Source: a virus. From it: DNA of 52,112 nt. Positions 44,168 to 52,112 of this stretch are shown here, one piece after another. The stretch lies in the IMG/VR virus record IMGVR_UViG_3300008267_000606, positions 1-52,112 of that record; one strand, given 5' to 3'. The position numbers were made by a program, and so were the translations under genes. The notes under the pieces are model-generated. The model was not told the origin of the DNA, ran no database searches, and saw only the letters and a program-made list of their open reading frames with translations. Positions within the stretch are counted from its first letter, which is position 1; every line of letters starts with the position of its first letter.

Positions 44168-47061
44168 TGGCTAATTATAAATGTCCTCCACAAAATAGGA
44201 ACTTTTCTGATAACTACGTTGGTTTACAAATAACTGATGGTGGTGGACTTACATATAGTGTTTTTGAATTTAGTACAGCTATTACTGAAAAGGTTACTAG
44301 AAACTTTGAAACTGGTAATTTTTCATCATTGTTTAATAATAATGATTTAAATTTAAATCCAGAATTTGCTGCTTCAGTTTATAATAATAACTTTCGTCTT
44401 TATCCTAACTTTGATGAAACGGATTTAACAAGTTTTGTATCATACGGTTCATTAACCAAAAGATTAGAATCTGCGATAAATAATATTTTAAATTATTTTC
44501 CAGCTGCGTTAGATGTAAGAAATTATACAAGTGGTGCAACAAGTGCGATAACTGCTAATAATATAAGTTACGATGCGAACCAAGACGAAACAGTTTTAAC
44601 GATTCCTTGGCAAGTCATTAGAAATCCTTTTAACATTGACTACAGAACGAACGCAACTGTTTATATTAATAGTTTAGGGTTCCCTGTTTCAAAGTACAGA
44701 AACTTAACAAGTAAGTTCCCAAGTTATTCTTTAGTTTTGACAGGGGGTGGTAGTTATGAATTAATTTCTATTAACACCACACCAAACTTTAATACTGATT
44801 TAACAATTTATGTTAAAGGTAATCCTTTCAGTGGACTGACTAATTATAATCAAAACTTTTTAGTAAGGCCTAATGATACAATTGTAAATGAAGTTTTTAA
44901 TCTTGAGTTAGGTGAAATTGAAGAGGCGTTATTGAATAGATATTCAGTTCCAGTTTATACTTATCAATTTCAAATCCCGACTGAATCGGATGATGGTTAC
45001 ATCTATGATACGATTCGTTCAATTACATGGCCATTAGACGGTACTTGGAATTTAGATATTTTATCAATTGGGTATGAAAATTATATTGCAGAATTACAAG
45101 TAATTGGTACTGATTATGACAATTCTGAAACAAATGTTATATCAAGATTTTATACCACAAATGCATTAAAAGAATTTGATACTCAAGATGAAAAAGTAGA
45201 TAAAACTTTGAAAATTTATGGTAGAAGTTTTGACGAAACAAAAAAATATATTGATGGTATTCAGTATGCTAATTCTGTAAATTACACTATTGGTAATGAT
45301 ATTCCATCAGGTTTAGTTACAAATTTAGCTGAAACTTTAGGATGGTCAATTAGAATTTCACCGATTGCAAATTCAGATTATTTAGAATCTGTTTATGGTA
45401 CTACAGAAAACGCTTTTCCTGCTTATTCGACATCACAAACAAGACAAGATTTAAATAATCAATATTTTAGAAATTTAATTCTAAATTCATCTTATCTATA
45501 TCGTTCAAAAGGAACAAGAAAGGCGATTGAATTCTTATTAAATTTTATTGGTGCACCTGATGCTTTAATTGAGTTTAATGAAAATGTCTATTTAGCAGAT
45601 TCTAAAATAAACATTCAAAAATTCGATAATTTATATTCCCAAATTTCGGGAGGTACATACGTTCCTGAATTTACTACATTAGATGAAAATAACACGTATA
45701 GTTTTCAGGGTGTTGTTTATAGTGCATATACACAAACTAGTCAACTAATCCCAACGAATACTACATTGGCGGATTATCCTATAGATGATGAAGGTTATCC
45801 TGCTAATCCTCAATTTACAAATGGAACAACAAGTAGACCAAGTTTTTATTTTCAGAAAGGTGAAGGGTGGATTGAATCAACAACCCAACATAGAAGTCCC
45901 GAACAAATTGATTTTACAACAAGTGTATTTACAGGTCAAAATATTGATATCCAAACTTCATTAGAACCCTTTACTTATGGGTCAAAGTTTTTGGACAGGT
46001 TTAGAAATTTCCCTTATATGGATTTAGGATTCAACTTGAAAAAAGTTCAGGATAACAAAAAAAGTTGGACCAACGATACAAATGATTTAAGAAAAAACAC
46101 AGATAACCTATTCAATGCTTACTATACTATCCCAACGGATAAATTGTTATTGAATGTAAAAAATACTGAAATATTTTTAAATCCTGCTCAAGGATTGGTA
46201 TATGATGTTTGGTATGTTTCTAATACTCAAAATTACCCAATACCATTTACTGGATTATCATCACCTTATCCACAAACAGGCGGTACTGATTGGACTTTTA
46301 TAAATCCACAACCACAAAACAAAACATTCTATGAGTTTTATAAAACGTTTTGGTTTAACATGATTAATGTTAGAAATAGACAATTTTCATCAGATGGTAA
46401 AACAAGTGGATATCCGACATTACAATCTATGTTTTGGAAATATCTAACAATGTACCAAGATACTGGTTTATCAAATGATAACTTTAGTTACCAAAATTTA
46501 ATTAACTACATAACAGGATTAGGTGATTTTTGGATTAAACTTATTGAACAATTTGTACCGGCAACGACAATATGGAATACGGGTACAAAATTTGAAAATT
46601 CTATTTTCCATAGACAAAAGTTTATTTATAGAAGACAAAGAGGATGTCAATTAGTTTTACAAGAGGTGGTTGGACCAGTTACTACGGGAACTTTACAAAC
46701 AAACGCTTGTGACTCATTTACATTTAACATTGATGTACCATCTATTCAAAATATAGGTGACGGACTTGGACAGGCCGCTCAAAATTTGGCATCTTCTCAA
46801 GGATTTACAAATGGGTTTACAACTGTTTCTGCCAAATACGGTTTTAGTTTTGATTTAACACATATTAATACTGGTGAAGTTTTCACTTTTGAATATAATG
46901 ATGGACCTACTTATTATTATACATCCATTTTACCTACTGAAACACAATGGACTAATACAATAAACCAAGGTTTAATTTATTTTGCAAACAGTGGAATAAA
47001 TACTGAAGCTGGTGTTCAGATTATTTATGATAGTAAATATGATATACAAATTCAAGGATAA
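44167..47061 (+). CDS. Baseplate wedge protein, gpI/gp7-like
   Basis: 964 residues. The core at about 380-460 carries the phage tail protein I pattern: SGLVTNLAETLGWSI, then RQDLNNQYFRNLILNSSYLY, and RSKGTRKAIEFLLNFIGAP, with the hallmark 'K-G-T-x-x-A-I-x-x-x-L-x-x-x-G'. In P2 this is gpI and in T4 the related wedge protein is gp7. Around 790-830 lies GDFWIKLIEQFVPATTIWNT followed by FHRQKFIYRRQRGC. The last ~130 residues are a beta domain. It fits a wedge arm that carries fibre proteins. The start overlaps the previous stop by one base, and the SprB-like protein begins two bases after its own stop. Confidence 0.65.
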   Translation: MANYKCPPQNRNFSDNYVGLQITDGGGLTYSVFEFSTAITEKVTRNFETGNFSSLFNNNDLNLNPEFAASVYNNNFRLYPNFDETDLTSFVSYGSLTKRLESAINNILNYFPAALDVRNYTSGATSAITANNISYDANQDETVLTIPWQVIRNPFNIDYRTNATVYINSLGFPVSKYRNLTSKFPSYSLVLTGGGSYELISINTTPNFNTDLTIYVKGNPFSGLTNYNQNFLVRPNDTIVNEVFNLELGEIEEALLNRYSVPVYTYQFQIPTESDDGYIYDTIRSITWPLDGTWNLDILSIGYENYIAELQVIGTDYDNSETNVISRFYTTNALKEFDTQDEKVDKTLKIYGRSFDETKKYIDGIQYANSVNYTIGNDIPSGLVTNLAETLGWSIRISPIANSDYLESVYGTTENAFPAYSTSQTRQDLNNQYFRNLILNSSYLYRSKGTRKAIEFLLNFIGAPDALIEFNENVYLADSKINIQKFDNLYSQISGGTYVPEFTTLDENNTYSFQGVVYSAYTQTSQLIPTNTTLADYPIDDEGYPANPQFTNGTTSRPSFYFQKGEGWIESTTQHRSPEQIDFTTSVFTGQNIDIQTSLEPFTYGSKFLDRFRNFPYMDLGFNLKKVQDNKKSWTNDTNDLRKNTDNLFNAYYTIPTDKLLLNVKNTEIFLNPAQGLVYDVWYVSNTQNYPIPFTGLSSPYPQTGGTDWTFINPQPQNKTFYEFYKTFWFNMINVRNRQFSSDGKTSGYPTLQSMFWKYLTMYQDTGLSNDNFSYQNLINYITGLGDFWIKLIEQFVPATTIWNTGTKFENSIFHRQKFIYRRQRGCQLVLQEVVGPVTTGTLQTNACDSFTFNIDVPSIQNIGDGLGQAAQNLASSQGFTNGFTTVSAKYGFSFDLTHINTGEVFTFEYNDGPTYYYTSILPTETQWTNTINQGLIYFANSGINTEAGVQIIYDSKYDIQIQG

Positions 47062-47063
47062 GA

Positions 47064-48884
47064 ATGGCAGATACTTTATATACGATAAGTTTAACGGGTG
47101 ATTGTACAAATAGTTCATTAGGTGCGGCGACAATTAATCTAATTGGTTCAAGTCCATATACTATAGGATGGGTAAACAATGTTTTACCACCTGCAACTTT
47201 TTATACGAGTTCTTATTCTGTAACAGGATTAACCGCTGGCACATATGGTTTTAATATAACTGCTTCAACAATTCCAATTAATGAAGTTATAGGTCCAATT
47301 TATTTTAATATTGTTTCAGCTAGTACTGCTTATATTAACAGTTATTCTTTGGAAGGATGTGGTACAAACAATTCGTATCTTGAAGTAATAGTAACTGGTG
47401 TAACTAATGGTGTAATAAATACTGGTGGGGGTTCATATCAAGGGGCAACAGTTAATCTGTTTAAAGATTATGTGTTTTACTCTTCCGCAACTTCTATTTC
47501 GGAAATTGCATCGTTTGTAAATTTAGGTGAAGGAATGTATTATGCTGAAATTACAGGTGAAGGAAATTGTCCTTGTGAAACTGAAACAGTTATTATTCAT
47601 GAAAACCCTAATATTTTAGATTTTGGATTTTATGTTATTGATAATCCAGCATGTTCACAGTCAAGTGGTCAAATTTACATAACAGGTTTGACTGGTACTC
47701 CACCTTATTATTATCAGTGGTCACCCGCAGTTGGGGGAACGGGAAGTACTTATGTGACGGGATTAACTGAAGGGTCATACAATGTTACAGTTACAGATGC
47801 AAATAATTGTATTTTAAATAAGGTAACTTATGTAAGCGGGGCAACACCCATTTCTCTAATTTCCTACACACTAACATCCCCGACTTGCTTTAATTCAAAT
47901 GGTACAATTACATTTAATATTACTGGTGGGACCGCTCCATATTTTTATTTGTTAAGTAACGGTGATTCCATTACATCATATAGTTCATCGGTCACATTTA
48001 ACAGTATTGGCGCTGGAAGTTATACACTTACAGTAACTGATGTTTCACTTTGTAGTTTTTCTACAACCGCGGATGTTTTTGTACCGAAAAGTTTTACATT
48101 AGTTTCTGAAACAATTACTAATTCACAATGTTCATACAATAGTGGTTCTATTAATATCCTTTTACAAGGAGGGACACCACCATTTATTTATTCTTTATCT
48201 AATAATAGTGGTGTGACAACAACTAACACATCAACACTACAAACTAATACATTTAACCAACTTGAGTCAGGTACTTATGTTCTGACTATAAATGATAGTA
48301 GTAGTGCATGTACTTATACAAATACTTTGGTAGTGTCAAATGACACTTCATTTGATTTTTCGATAACAGGTAATAGTACTTATTGTGGGTTAAATGATGG
48401 CTCGATTAATATAAATGTTTCACCAAACTACACAGGCTCAACATTTTATACTTATTCTTTATCAAATGGAGCAAGTTCATATCCGACAACATCAACAACA
48501 TATACTTTTAATAACTTACCGGCTGACACGTATGATGTTACAGTTACAAATTTATCAGGATGTTCACAAACAAAAATAACCACAGTTGATTATTTAGCAC
48601 CATATCAATTTGCTCTTTACGGTACAAATTGTATTAATGGTAGTGGAGGTACAATTAGTGTATTACTTAATGATAGTACGGGGCCATTTAACCTTACTTG
48701 GAGTGATAATGTTAATGGACAGTCAGGTACATTTATTACAGGATTGACTGCTGGAACATATGTGTTAACTGTTAGTGGCACTAATAATTGTCAAACAACA
48801 AAATCAATAGACATTACTTGTAATCCTTTGCAACAAGCTAGTTCAAAATTTGTGTATACTTTTGTCATGAGGATTGTAAGTTAA
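47064..48884 (+). CDS. SprB-repeat tail adhesin, main part (frame broken near the end)
   Basis: 606 residues, largely tandem repeats of about 80-95 residues. Each opens with a Cys, then 'GSI-x-I-x-x-x-GGTPPY-x-Y-x-LS', and ends 'LxxGTYxxTVTDxxxC'. At least five units are clear, for example CSQSSGQIYITGLTGTPPYY, SYNVTVTDANNC, CSYNSGSINILLQGGTPPF and FNQLESGTYVLTINDSSSAC. They match SprB repeats of the Bacteroidetes gliding adhesin. It may be a tail-tip protein that meets the host surface. The ORF stops at 48882-48884, but another frame, open from 48842, continues the protein to 49165 (HEDCKLNYAIFNCDIELVG). Short A or T runs at 48845-48848 and 48860-48863 lie at the junction. Confidence 0.75.
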   Translation: MADTLYTISLTGDCTNSSLGAATINLIGSSPYTIGWVNNVLPPATFYTSSYSVTGLTAGTYGFNITASTIPINEVIGPIYFNIVSASTAYINSYSLEGCGTNNSYLEVIVTGVTNGVINTGGGSYQGATVNLFKDYVFYSSATSISEIASFVNLGEGMYYAEITGEGNCPCETETVIIHENPNILDFGFYVIDNPACSQSSGQIYITGLTGTPPYYYQWSPAVGGTGSTYVTGLTEGSYNVTVTDANNCILNKVTYVSGATPISLISYTLTSPTCFNSNGTITFNITGGTAPYFYLLSNGDSITSYSSSVTFNSIGAGSYTLTVTDVSLCSFSTTADVFVPKSFTLVSETITNSQCSYNSGSINILLQGGTPPFIYSLSNNSGVTTTNTSTLQTNTFNQLESGTYVLTINDSSSACTYTNTLVVSNDTSFDFSITGNSTYCGLNDGSININVSPNYTGSTFYTYSLSNGASSYPTTSTTYTFNNLPADTYDVTVTNLSGCSQTKITTVDYLAPYQFALYGTNCINGSGGTISVLLNDSTGPFNLTWSDNVNGQSGTFITGLTAGTYVLTVSGTNNCQTTKSIDITCNPLQQASSKFVYTFVMRIVS

Positions 48885-49165
48885 ACTACGCAATATTCAA
48901 TTGTGACATTGAGCTAGTGGGTACAGTTTATTCAGGAACATTTTTTACAACAACTTCTTTATCCAGTTCACCTACAGTTACGTCATTCAAAACAGTGATT
49001 GAAACTTTACTCAACACCATTCCTGATATTAAATCATATGACATTAATTTATCAACAAATACAGTAAGTATTGAATCTGACGTTGTTGGGGGTGTTGAAG
49101 TTTATAAAGATGAAGTATTAACAATATCGGTAAGAATACAATACTCTATTTCTTGTCGTACTTAA
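48842..49165 (+). CDS. C-terminal part of the SprB-repeat adhesin (shifted frame)
   Basis: This frame is open from 48842 and carries on the adhesin: FCHEDCKLNYAIFNCDIELV, then GTVYSGTFFTTTSLSS, a helix SFKTVIETLLNTIPDI, and a final KDEVLTISVRIQYSISC. A GTG at 48917 could start a separate 82-residue protein, but the residues before it are clearly part of the same fold, so I prefer a single gene interrupted by a one-base indel. One extra T in the TTTT run at 48860-48863, or one extra A in AAAA at 48845-48848, would join the frames. The domain looks like a small alpha/beta cap, perhaps anchoring to the next fibre part. Confidence 0.55.
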   Translation, partial: FKICVYFCHEDCKLNYAIFNCDIELVGTVYSGTFFTTTSLSSSPTVTSFKTVIETLLNTIPDIKSYDINLSTNTVSIESDVVGGVEVYKDEVLTISVRIQYSISCRT

Positions 49166-49179
49166 AATAGTTAAAAAAC

Positions 49180-49186
49180 TATTTAT
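49180..49186 (+). promoter_or_regulatory. TATTTAT motif before the Thr-Pro linker protein
   Basis: AAACTATTTATTATTAAATG ends six bases before the ATG at 49193. Confidence 0.5.
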
Positions 49187-49192
49187 TATTAA

Positions 49193-50194
49193 ATGAGTTT
49201 AGTAACAATAGATAATTTAGGTGGTATACCTCCGTATGTTGTTTATGCCTGTGACATATTCCAATACTCTTGTCAGACAATTACGACGATTTACGACTAT
49301 ATACCACCATCTGTAAGTTTTAATTTACCTTCACCATATTCTACCGTACCAAAAGTTTTAATCAAAATAGTTGATTCAACAGGGTGCGTATTCACACAAG
49401 AGTACATGTGTACAACACCAACACCAACACCAAGTATTACACCAAGTGTCACCCCTACAATATCTTTAACACCGTCAAATACCCCAACTCCGAGTATTAC
49501 ACCATCGTTTACTCCTACCCCAAGTATAACTCCGAGTATTACACCAACTCAAACAGTTACACCATCACACACTCCAACACAAACAATTACTCCTACGGTT
49601 ACAAATACACCGACTCCGAGTGTTACATCTGAATCACCTTACGCTTATCTTTTTATTGAACCTTATTCAGGTTCATCAAGTATTGGTTCGTACATGAACT
49701 CACTTGGCTCAAGTTTTTACGGGTTTACAAATACAACACAACCGAGTAGTTCTGCTAGTACATTTGATTTGGATATGAATAAGTATGTTAATTTTTCAGG
49801 ATGGACTAATGGACAGTTTCCGGTAATAATAAAACAAAATGTTGTCTTTAGTGCGAATGGTTTGGATTCTTATGGTAATCCAAAAATACTTTGGAATTTC
49901 TCAACAACAAAAGTTCCTGAAAATACTGTAGGGTGTAAAGCTTGGTACACTTGGATTATACCTACAATTTATACAAACAACAAATACCAAATGGAAATTG
50001 ATTTGGGTATTGTTAATCCAAATGTCTTTACAAGTGTTAAAATGGAACCGACAATATATACGAACACATTTACTTACACAGGAAGTACTATTGCAAGAAC
50101 AACATATAGGGTTTACACTACATACCCATCAAATACATTTGAATTGGATAATACTTACGACCTTTATTTTAGAGGAAGTAAGGTTGACACATAA
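49193..50194 (+). CDS. Tail fibre-type protein with Thr-Pro linker
   Basis: 333 residues in three parts. Residues 1-72 are a small domain with Cys ([23 protein letters not shown]) similar in flavour to the SprB-like neighbour. Residues about 73-149 are a repetitive Thr/Pro/Ser linker ([20 protein letters not shown] and so on). Residues about 150-333 form a beta-rich domain with [20 protein letters not shown] and [14 protein letters not shown] that could bind the receptor or carbohydrate. The linker probably works as an extended, stiff stalk. It follows the adhesin and precedes the long fibre by nine bases. A tail fibre role is inferred from build and position. Confidence 0.62.
   Translation: MSLVTIDNLGGIPPYVVYACDIFQYSCQTITTIYDYIPPSVSFNLPSPYSTVPKVLIKIVDSTGCVFTQEYMCTTPTPTPSITPSVTPTISLTPSNTPTPSITPSFTPTPSITPSITPTQTVTPSHTPTQTITPTVTNTPTPSVTSESPYAYLFIEPYSGSSSIGSYMNSLGSSFYGFTNTTQPSSSASTFDLDMNKYVNFSGWTNGQFPVIIKQNVVFSANGLDSYGNPKILWNFSTTKVPENTVGCKAWYTWIIPTIYTNNKYQMEIDLGIVNPNVFTSVKMEPTIYTNTFTYTGSTIARTTYRVYTTYPSNTFELDNTYDLYFRGSKVDT
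49409..49639 (+). repeat. Degenerate Thr-Pro coding repeat (stalk)
   Basis: About 230 bases of imperfect repeats built on ACACCAAGTATTACACC-like and ACTCCGAGT-like units, coding TPxxTPS motifs. Synonymous codons differ from unit to unit, so the protein pattern rather than the DNA is being kept. The array may vary in length between relatives. Confidence 0.75.
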
Positions 50195-50203
50195 TTATAT
50201 ATA

Positions 50204-52112
50204 ATGAGTTTCCCATACAAAAATCCAATATCCTCAATACAATCACAAGGAACACAAAGTGTACCAAGAAGTAATACCTTTGGTGTAACTTCTAGTGTTA
50301 ATAATATTGGTGGTTATATGGAAGTTTTCAGTTTATCTGACCTTTATTATACCATACCTGTTGGTACCACTGGTAGTATTGAATATTCAGGTAACACTAT
50401 TCCGATTGAGTTCACAAAAGGTACAGGTAATGCTTGGTCACCTGATGTTTTAGTACTTGGTTCAGATAATGTTTCATCAGGTAGACGACGACTTGGTATG
50501 TTAGCTTATGTTTATGAAGAAGACCAAGTTTATCAATACTACATTGACAACTACGAAACTCTTTGGAATGCGGCAACTGCTGCGACTAATACAGTTACCA
50601 TTTCTGATTTTGGAACAACTGTAAAGAACACAACCGCTGCTGGACAAAACTTTATTAACGCTTGGACCGCAACGACTATTGAAGATGTAAGTGGAGCGAC
50701 ACACACAACTGCGGTTTGGAGAAAGTTTACAACAGGAAGTTCCTCAACTGGTGGAACTTTACAAAATTATTATGGTAGTTTTTCTGATACTACAAACCAA
50801 GCTGTAAGTGCCGCTAACACGGCTACAGCTTGGTCCGCAAATACAACTGAAATATCTAATGGAATTTATATTCAAGATGGTTCAAAAATTACAGTTTCAA
50901 ACACTTCAATTTATGAAATAGGTTATTCCGCACAGATTGAAAAAACACAAGGAACTAATACTGAAGTAACAATTTGGGCGGCTATCAATGGAAATCCTGT
51001 TATAAGAAGTTCATCTACACTTGGTCTTGTATCTAATAGTGTGTATCAGTTACCGTTTGTTTCTTATATTTTTGAACTTAACGCTGGTGATTATGTTCAG
51101 TTTTATTTTTCATCACCAAGTCAGTATGTTCAAATTACAACTCTTTCAGGTTTAACATCACCGACAAGACCTGATTCACCTTCTTTAATTATTGTCGCTA
51201 AAGCAATTGGAAATGCGGTTCTTAATAATAGTGGTGATACCTATGTTACAGGTTTTACTTTGAGTAATGAAACTTTGACTTTAACTCAAAATAGAGTTGG
51301 TCAATATGCTCAATTTGATGTTAGTTTGTCAAGTGTGACTGCTCAAAACCTATATATCACAGGTACGGGTATTAACTCAACAATAAGATGCGGTGTTAAT
51401 AATACTGCATCAGGAAGTTACGCGGCGGCACTTGCAGGGAGTTATAACACCGCTTCAGGTAGTTATAGCTTTATTGGTGGTGGATATAGTGGGGCATCAT
51501 CAGGATATTATGGTGTTATCGGAGGTGGGATTGGAAATACATCATCCGCATATTATCATTCGTCGATATTAGGGGGTGTTGGTAATGTTGTTGCTGAAAA
51601 TCAAAGTGTTATTGGTGGTGGTGTTACAAATGTTATTGGTAGTACATCATCAACCTATTCAATTTATAATACAAACTCTTTATACAATCGAGTAGTAATT
51701 TTAGGTGATGTAACACCGAGTTATTCAATTAGTGACACTGTTCAATTTTATAATTGTGTGGATAATACATTTATTAGAAGTAGTATAACAAACTCAACTT
51801 ATAGTGGTGGATATACTTGTTTGGATTTAAGTAGTCCGACTGGTTCAAATTTATACGGTGGGGCAATTATTAATTTAACGACAATAAGTCCAGGTGGTGC
51901 TCAAAACTACGGAGGCATTGTTGGTGGACTTGGCAATAATATTACACAATCGGCTTATTATTCATTCATTGGTGGTGGATTTTTAAACAAAGTAACAACA
52001 CCTAATTCTGTAATCAACGGAGGTAGCTGTAATAATATTTCAGGAAAAGTAGGATATTCGGTCATTGGTGGAGGACGATTTAACACCGCAAGTAATAGTT
52101 ATTCAACCGTAG
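50204..52112 (+). CDS. Long tail fibre with Gly-rich beta repeats (cut by window edge)
   Basis: 636 residues are visible and the frame is still open at the right edge. The N-terminal half has a small beta domain (TGSIEYSGNTIPIEF, RRRLGMLAYVYEEDQVYQYY) and alternating Ala/Thr-rich parts. From about residue 400 there are repeats of about 15-20 residues such as SFIGGGYSGASSGYYGVIGG, SVIGGGVTNVIG and FIGGGFLNKV ('IGGG-x-x-N-x-x-S'), like those of trimeric autotransporter heads and phage fibres that form beta-helices. It probably makes the distal shaft that binds the host. The ATG at 50204 follows an A/T-rich leader. The C-terminus, often with a chaperone domain, is outside the window. Confidence 0.72.
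   Translation, partial: MSFPYKNPISSIQSQGTQSVPRSNTFGVTSSVNNIGGYMEVFSLSDLYYTIPVGTTGSIEYSGNTIPIEFTKGTGNAWSPDVLVLGSDNVSSGRRRLGMLAYVYEEDQVYQYYIDNYETLWNAATAATNTVTISDFGTTVKNTTAAGQNFINAWTATTIEDVSGATHTTAVWRKFTTGSSSTGGTLQNYYGSFSDTTNQAVSAANTATAWSANTTEISNGIYIQDGSKITVSNTSIYEIGYSAQIEKTQGTNTEVTIWAAINGNPVIRSSSTLGLVSNSVYQLPFVSYIFELNAGDYVQFYFSSPSQYVQITTLSGLTSPTRPDSPSLIIVAKAIGNAVLNNSGDTYVTGFTLSNETLTLTQNRVGQYAQFDVSLSSVTAQNLYITGTGINSTIRCGVNNTASGSYAAALAGSYNTASGSYSFIGGGYSGASSGYYGVIGGGIGNTSSAYYHSSILGGVGNVVAENQSVIGGGVTNVIGSTSSTYSIYNTNSLYNRVVILGDVTPSYSISDTVQFYNCVDNTFIRSSITNSTYSGGYTCLDLSSPTGSNLYGGAIINLTTISPGGAQNYGGIVGGLGNNITQSAYYSFIGGGFLNKVTTPNSVINGGSCNNISGKVGYSVIGGGRFNTASNSYSTV
51370..52112 (+). repeat. Gly-rich 'IGGG..N' coding repeats in the fibre
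   Basis: GGTGGTGGA-type triplets recur at uneven spacing with the pattern [VIF]-I-G-G-G-x-x-N-x-x-S. Copies differ at the DNA level. The run goes to the edge of the window. Confidence 0.6.

Noticed and set aside
553-49186. Classic T4 late promoters (TATAAATA) in the gene direction
   Set aside because: This octamer is not consistently placed before the plus-strand genes; the recurring element is its opposite-sense relative TATTTAT.
49384-49632. Tyr/Thr/Asn-rich alternative frame across the Thr-Pro repeat
   Set aside because: A repetitive DNA stretch reads open in several frames; only the Thr-Pro frame joins folded domains on both sides.
47064-52112. Diversity-generating retroelement acting on the tail fibre genes
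   Set aside because: No reverse transcriptase gene and no near-identical template/variable repeat pair was seen in this window.
1-52112. CRISPR array, tRNA genes or insertion sequences
   Set aside because: The gaps are too short and show no regularly spaced repeats, cloverleaf or terminal inverted repeats with a transposase.

Overview
The window is part of the genome of a large contractile-tailed (T4-like) phage. Its sheath, tube, baseplate wedge, UvsX, gp32-like and RNase H-like proteins are all recognisable T4-type relatives. A Bacteroidetes host is inferred. The DNA is about two-thirds A+T. Start codons lie behind A-rich leaders with no Shine-Dalgarno sequence. One tail-tip protein is built of repeats like those of the Bacteroidetes gliding adhesin SprB. 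A Bacteroidetes-type promoter (TTG, 20 bases, TATACTTG) precedes the gp32-like gene. No tRNA, rRNA, CRISPR array, integrase or insertion sequence was seen.

Layout. 1-507 (-): start of an SNF2-like helicase cut by the window edge. 564-2125: neck and tail-completion proteins (gp14-like and gp15-like). 2122-2271 (-): a small ribbon-helix-helix type gene. 2393-10067: tail sheath, a HAD-fold protein, tail tube, gp26-like baseplate protein with an overlapping small partner, and a tape measure in two frames. 10108-21309: three baseplate/hub proteins, including a 1599-residue protein and a 2029-residue hub with a C-terminal lysozyme-like domain. 21355-30420: an embedded replication and nucleotide block (two unknown proteins, gp32-like, UvsX, 5' exonuclease, an unknown protein, DnaB/gp41-like helicase, NrdB, NrdA). 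30482-31421: a flavoprotein and a small ORF. 31449-47061: baseplate wedge (gp25, gp6, a 1922-residue protein with a membrane-like segment, several unknown wedge proteins, a gpI/gp7-like protein). 47064-52112: tail-tip adhesins (SprB-like repeats, a Thr-Pro linker protein, and a beta-repeat fibre that runs off the window).

How the genes work together. The left and right parts build a contractile tail and host-recognition apparatus. The middle block replicates and recombines DNA and makes deoxynucleotides. Genes are tightly packed, often with TAATG stop/start overlaps. Most transcription-unit starts carry the heptamer TATTTAT, usually preceded by A or C, on the same strand as the gene. I propose it as a phage-specific (late) promoter core. 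Four Rho-independent terminators separate units.

Three genes look broken. The tape measure and the SprB-like protein each switch frame at a T homopolymer, so sequencing error is possible. NrdA has lost most of its ATP cone and its frame. These may be real or assembly artefacts. All family names rest on reading the translated sequence by eye; no database search was run.
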